Of a DNA stretch of 64,000 nt, positions 58,231 through 64,000 are shown piece after piece. Location: NCBI RefSeq assembly GCF_030272615.1, contig NC_081409.1, forward strand, positions 245,504,502 through 245,568,501, in the 5' to 3' direction. The notes below the pieces were generated by a model. It was not told the origin of the DNA, did not search any database, and saw nothing but the letters and a program-made list of their open reading frames with translations. This DNA comes from Cryptomeria japonica. Its lineage: Eukaryota; Streptophyta; Pinopsida; Cupressales; Cupressaceae. Position numbers and translations under genes: made by a program. Positions within the stretch are counted from its first letter, which is position 1; each line of letters begins with the position of its first letter.

Positions 58231-59582
58231 CATAATTTAGATGTATGCAAAGTGACTTTAGAAGTGAGTTTGAAAGGGACAGGGAAAAGACATCCATGAT
58301 GAGAAAATGGTAATCACTTTAAAATTTAAATAATGGAAAATAGGTCATATATTAGATATAAAAATGAAAATATAAAGAGGAACCCATAGGTGGGATTGAT
58401 AGGTAAGGTGGAGAAAATAAATATCACAATAAAGTACAAACCCTAAAAGGAATAATGAAGTAGTGAATAAAATAGTTGGTATCTAAAAAACCCTAGAAAA
58501 TAAGATCTTAAAAATGATAAATAGTCTTAATTTTTTTTAATCTAAAATCCTAAAAATAATAAAGGTATAGCCCAAATGTCAAGACCTATGGGATGTTATG
58601 TAAATAAAAAATGAAGTTTCCCTAGGGTTTAATAAGGTCCATTGAAATATGCATAGATTAATCTATGTATAATAGGTGATAGTCCATGAGTTAATGTATT
58701 TTATTGAATGCTAGGGTATGAAAATAAATGCATTTAGCTTTATGATTGAAGAAATATTACCTTTGTTTGTAATTTTAGAGTCTAAAAGACATCATCTCTC
58801 AAAATGACACCTCTCTATCTATGTGGCTCCTAATATTATTTTCTTAAATTATGTCCTATACTAGGTTGAGTTTATGGGTCTAGGTTTGTGCTAGGATTGT
58901 CATGAATTCATCCTCCATGCACATATTTGACCATACTTATCATGTGCATCTACTTTGTAGGTTTCTTGAATGATCTTTGCTTTCTTTTCTCTTTTGAGTA
59001 TATGGGGTTAGGAAGTATTTAAATATATCTTGGAAGGGTTTTCATTATGTCACAAAGGGGGTGTGTTCACCTACGACAACCCTAGAAATCTATGTAAAGG
59101 ATCAAAGTTAGTAGGAAAACATCTTAGAATGATATATCTAGATTTGTTGCTCCTTTTTAATGCACCATCACTACACCATTCACTGTTGATTACTTCTTGG
59201 ATGCTTTTAAGATGAGAGCTTTATAAATGAATGCTAATGAATGGCTTTAAATACTAAAGCAACATCATAATTTATAAATAATTTACTTAGTTTAGGACAA
59301 GAAAATAAAGGATGATAAGTGACTAGAATTTGAATTTGACTTTTGAAAAGGTAAGGGTCAAGTCCTTGACTACAAGGTCAACCATGCAACTGCAATGTGA
59401 ATTTTATAATTAAATCTTTTATTTGAAGTTAGAAGAAAAGCATGCGCCTTTTGTATTTTAGGTTTCTCTCTTTGCACAATAATAAAACAAATGTTTAACA
59501 TGACAATATAAATTGATGAGTTGAGATTTAAGATATTAGATATAAATAAAAATGATAAATAAAAATACAAGAGATTAGAGGG
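58231..59582. other. Unassigned AT-rich DNA
   Basis: Nothing coding or repetitive is supported here beyond A/T runs. ORFs of 60-70 codons lack coding character. Confidence 0.5.
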
Positions 59583-62500
59583 TTTTTTTTAATATTGCTT
59601 AAAGATGATTGCAAAGGAAGAACAACAGTTCATGCAAAATAATAATAGGTAATTACAAAGTAACCATCACAAGACAACTAAACAAAAGCTTATCCAAAGA
59701 AATCAACAACAAATTATACAAACTAGAATGCTAAACCTAGGAAAATGGCAGCAAACCATACAAGCTACATTGTGGCACATGTTAAACTTGAAGTTTAAAC
59801 AATTTTTGAAGTCATCTAGAACCTTTGGCCTCCCGTTCATGCAAGTGCATAAGATGGTATTTGATCTCTTCCAAATGTATGTTGTAGTTAACACCCTTCT
59901 TCAATTAACAACATAAAGAGGTGAGTTGTAACATGATGTCACAATAACAATGTAGAATTTCTACCTCAAAATGAGTAATATGATTAGAAAATAGTTCTAA
60001 ACATCTACTTTTCCAAATATGCAACAAAATAGTTTATCTCATGGAATCATCAAACATGTTATTATGACACCCAAGGTCCAAAACGACTTCTTTCCAGCTC
60101 AAAACACGATAAAAAATAGAAGGACAATGATCAAATAGAGCAAACCAAATGATCAAATATAGAAAACCATTTTTTTTTGGCAAAAAAGAGGTCCCAAAAA
60201 ATGTGTTTTATACTTTTAGCATGTTGACAAAAGGCACACTTAACAAGCTGGAACTTAAAATATTTCAATTATCCTTGACTAGAAATTTTAAATGAAGGGT
60301 TTTTCATGACAATATTTGAGCATTAGCTTTAGCTTTGGATCTCCAAATTTGGGTTCTTAGACTCCTCCACTTCTTCTCTTTAAATTTACAACCCATTTGT
60401 TGTTAAGTCTACGCATTGATTTTATTCTAGGAAGGAATTAAAATAATTTATCTTCAAAGCTAAACATCGAAAGGGAGTTATACCAAGCCAAACCCAATCT
60501 TTGAAGACATTACACTGAAGAGAAGTGTAGAACTTAATAGAAAAATCCAATGCGATTAAACATTTCAAAAATGTAATAAACCCTTTAGACATGTTAAATC
60601 TGAAGGAATTTTCACAGCTTTGCCAATCCATAGAATTGAAATCCCAAATATCACAAAACTGCTTCACACCTTTTTTGAACAAATAATGACCTTGTTTAGG
60701 AAAAATAATAGTTAACGGTTGCCCATGATATAGCACATGTTTGTCCCACCAAATAAAAGAAGAAGCAAAACTAAAGCCATGTTGAAGGGATTCTTCCCAA
60801 GTTAGAAGATTACACACTTGTTTCCAGGCCTTCCAAAGAGATTGTAGAGGAGGTGAAGCCTTCAAGCAAAAGAAATGAGCCATCAAAATTTTTTCAATCT
60901 ATCCAACACCTTTCCACTTGTTGTTCGAAATAGAAAGAGAAATACTGTGACAAACTAACATTTTCCAAGGTTCCTCACTAGTAACAACTCTAATTATCCA
61001 CTTTGCTAATAAGCAAGCCCCTTGAATCTTAAGATCTAATAAACCAAGCCCACTTTTTTCTTTAGGTTGTATACAATGTAGCTAGGAAGAGGCTTTGAAA
61101 CCCGGTTTCCATCCCAATTGGACCATATGAATTGTCAAACTATTTTGCTTAAATCATCATATCTCTTTTTGGAGGGCATCCAACAAGAATAATAATACAC
61201 ATATGAAGCTAGAAAAATTTGGTTTACAATCTAAATTTTACCAACCAGGGATAAAAATTTGTTCCCCCCAATTAAAGATCTTTTTTTTAACTTAACTAAA
61301 AACCAATTCCACATCTCAAAAAGAGAGACCCCCCAGCCAAAGGGAATATTTGGAAATATTTGATAATCTATCCATGCCTGATTTGCTTCCATTATTTATG
61401 GATCCAATGAGGAATTAGATCGAATTTGATTATCATAAACTCAATTTTATGATGAGCTAGTCTTGAGCCCGAAAAATAATAGGTCAAGTTTAGATCATCC
61501 ATAACATTATTGATTTTAAATTCATAAGTTTGCATGATAATAAAACTATCATCAACAAAATGGGAATTTAGGACTACTGCATTATTATGAATATGGATAC
61601 CCTTAATCGAAAATTAAATTGATTAATTTTTTGTAATAGAATAACTGACGACATCAACAACCATCACATAAAGAAAGGGTGAAAGATGACAACCTTGACT
61701 GATGGAACTCTATAAGAAGAAAGAATTAGAAAGATAATTATTGACCACGATCTAGGCATTGGCATCATGAAATAACATTTGAACATGTTTATAAATTTTA
61801 GGGTCAAACCCCAACCATTATGACATTTTGATAATAAAACTTCACCTCATTCTATCATAGGCCTTATCAAAGTCAATATTCACAAGCAAAGAATCTTGAC
61901 TTGATTGTTGAGCCTACTTGCAAGTTTCCCAAACATGAATTAAGTTATCAAGAATAAATCTTCCACTTAAAAACCTAGTTTGTTCAAGTCTAACTATCCC
62001 TTTGACTACCGACTTAATTCTTGAGGATAAAGCTTTAGCAATGATTTTATAAGATGTGTTAAGTAATGTGATAGGATGCCAACCAGAGATAAAATCATGA
62101 TTTTTACCTTTAGGAAGAAGATTAATTAATCCTTTATTATTGTCAAGACCAAGTGAACCTTCTCTCAAAGCTTCTAGATAAACAAGGTAAAATTCTTACA
62201 TAATGCCACATAGTTTAATAAAATTCAATAAAAAATCCATCAATGTCAAGGCTTTTGTTAGTAACCATTGAAGACACAATAGGTTTCGAGTCTTACATAG
62301 AAAGATCCTAATCAAGGAATATACTATAATCAACATCCACCTTTCTAGCAATGAGATCCTTGAAAATGCCTTCCCAAGTAACTTGGACATCTAGCCAATG
62401 GGAGTCCTCCTTAAAAATATTTTCATAGAAATTATAAAACAAATATTTAATCTTATGGATTAGTAAGAACCTATTTAGACTCATTTTTTATGGCTCTAAT

Positions 62501-62650
62501 GTATTGCTTCTTGTGCTTATAGTTCAAGTAATTAACAAAATATTTAGTGCCTTTATTCCCTTCCTTAATCTAGTGAAGTTTGGCTTTGATTTTTACCCCT
62601 TGTCCTCTAATACATTTCAAGTTTATGGATATGATTTAAGCCTTATATAA
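59583..62650 (-). mobile_element. Degenerate LINE (L1-type non-LTR retrotransposon), 5' end unclear
   Basis: Minus-strand ORF2 blocks run from about 62640 to 59940. A short oligo(A) on the minus strand at 59583-59590 is a candidate 3' end. No target duplication was found, and the endonuclease domain is not recognisable upstream of 62650, so the copy is probably 5'-truncated. Confidence 0.8.
59940..62640 (-). pseudogene. LINE ORF2 remnant: RT and C-terminal zinc-binding region
   Basis: In order on the minus strand: IKEGNKGTKYFVNYLNYKHKK (about 62570), LDIDGFFIEFY (62240), GSLGLDNNKGLINLLPKG...WHPITLLNTSYKIIAKAL (62160-62030), FLSGRFILDNLIHVWE (61970) and FDKAYDRMR (61870). Then SISQGCHLSPFLYVM (61700), HFVDDSFIIM with the catalytic DD pair (61545), SYVYYYSCWMPSKK (61190), and a zf-RVT-like tail (RIWKFKAKANAQILSWKTLH, 60340). 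Many stops and several frameshifts. The order and spacing are those of plant L1 ORF2. Confidence 0.85.
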
Positions 62651-64000
62651 TATTATTTATCTCATTTACACATGCTAATACTTGGATTAAGCCCTATTTT
62701 ATCAAGATGTATTTGACATTTAATGTAAATATTGAGTTACTATCTTTATTTTTATATTGTTACAAATATGAGCGCTTAATTTATTATCTTCTAGCTTCAG
62801 CGTCATGGGTGAATTTGGACCTACTAAATTAGTATTTGAACTTCCTTTTTGGAAACAAGAAGGCCTCTCTTGCAATCTCTCCAAATTTTTCATTCTTCTT
62901 GCATAGAAAATCAATTAATGACATTCTCTTGAAGTTTTTAGCATCACATCTACAAGAAACTTCAAAGCTTTGAAGAACTTCATTCTCTATCTCTTGACAT
63001 TGACAAGAAGATAACTTTGTTATTGGCCAGATTGTCTTCTCTATTGTGGGAGATTGGCAAACTATTATGTCTTTGAAGCAATCTTTCTCATTGCATTATT
63101 TTTTGTGGAAGCATATACATCTCTTTTATGTCTTTTCATATCATTTTATCTCCATCTATCTTGGTTGTTCATGGAGGCGGAAACATAAAATTGGAGGTTT
63201 GACTAAGGTAAGCCACCCCAACTTTCTCTTTGGTCTTCTCTGTGTAGGATTGGAAGAATCTCTCTTTGTGGAAAATCTCACAAACATTTGGTTCTTGGGT
63301 GATCTATTCTCCCTTCTTTTTATTTTGCATTTAGTTTATTTCAATATCTAGTTTTTAGTATATTTTGTTCCATCACATTTTGGTATAGTTATTACTTGTT
63401 ATTTGTGTAGAGTTTGAATTGTCATTTCCTACGATATTTTTTTTCTATCATAGTATGAGACTACATCATGTCATGCTAGCATTCGTGGGAGAGAATTAGT
63501 TCAATCTTATAGGAAATATTTGTCATTTGTGTGTTTTACCTATCAATTAATTTTATTTTAATTATATCAACGGTGTTGTATATTCACACTATAATAAAAA
63601 AAATTTCAAAACCTCCTTATTAATTTAGTGTTAATTTACAACTTTGTATTAAATAGTAAAAACTAGAATGTGGTGTAACTTTTGATTTATCCTAAATGTA
63701 TAGTTCGGATCGAGCTCTAAAATGATCATTATCCTTTCATAGAAGTTCATTTTTCCTACTCTATGATATGATTAACACATCTTGTCCTTACTTTTTTTGG
63801 TATGTAAATAAGTCCTTGATTTTGGTTATTTATATTTTAAAGAGTTTGATGAATAAACTTAGATAACTATTAGAAGTTATAATTTGATCCTTCATCATAT
63901 GATAATATCAATGAATCTCTTATGTCTCCAGTGATCTTGAGAACAATTTTTTCATGATAGCATAAAATCTGAGAAAATCCCTTATAGTGGTAGGATATGC
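62651..64000. other. Unassigned AT-rich DNA at the right end
   Basis: Short minus-strand stretches at 62720-62990 might be a further degenerate LINE segment, but no motif decides it. The 101-codon plus ORF at 63046 is rich in Phe/Leu/His with no recognisable domain. Nothing else is supported. Confidence 0.5.

Noticed and set aside
63046-63351. 101-codon plus-strand ORF near the right end
   Set aside because: Phe/Leu/His-rich with no domain or homologous copy in the window; length is within chance for AT-rich DNA.

Overview
The window reads as repeat-rich intergenic DNA of a seed plant with a large genome. A gymnosperm is plausible because the retroelements are old, diverged and densely nested, but I cannot name the species. 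I see no intact host gene, tRNA, rRNA or CRISPR array. Almost everything recognisable is a retroelement: at least five LTR-retrotransposon families, three solo or partial LTR insertions and one LINE. All coding regions are broken, mainly by in-frame stops.

Layout. (A) 1-6284, minus: pol-less LTR element A. Its LTR (5135-6284) has an initiator-Met PBS, followed by a zinc-knuckle gag and a giant orphan ORF2 that runs off the left edge. Beyond the LTR (6285-6526) lies a PPT and 3' internal sequence of a second copy. (B) 6527-28227, plus: a Tat-lineage Ty3/gypsy element with a 5' LTR truncated to 111 bp, a 2.6 kb leader, gag-PR, and a pol (RT, RNase H, second RNase H, integrase) present twice in tandem. 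An antisense ORF encoding a plant mobile domain (PMD) and a complete 1431 bp 3' LTR follow. (C) 28228-36513, minus: the right part of a tRNA-Lys-primed gypsy element. Element B inserted into its gag, and so did a 3.5 kb solo LTR (28985-32500, duplication GTCGT). (D) 36514-39337: old DNA with one unidentified broken reading frame. (E) 39343-48961, minus: a non-autonomous gypsy element with both LTRs and a 5 bp duplication (ATTAC). It has gag, protease and a proline-rich region but no RT or integrase, and a copia-type LTR fragment interrupts it. (F) 49113-50527: a solo LTR of the element B family (ATTAT duplications). (G) 51318-57906, minus: element G, a full-length relative of A with two 809 bp LTRs, a gag with four zinc knuckles and the same orphan ORF2. 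It sits in a 197 bp tandem repeat. (H) 59583-about 62650, minus: a degenerate LINE.

Two themes stand out. First, A and G share a collinear orphan protein of about 1070 residues in place of pol, damaged mostly by nonsense changes rather than frameshifts. Second, each family carries its own short GC-containing palindromic or hairpin-forming motif in clusters, mostly in LTRs and UTRs: CGGTG in A/G, AGCGCT in B, TCGTACGA-like in C, GGACCAGG hairpins in E, and a GGAGTGG/GGGGCCC block in the 3.5 kb solo LTR. The motifs differ between families but their placement is similar.

All calls come from reading the sequence and the translations. No alignment, HMM or repeat-library search was run.
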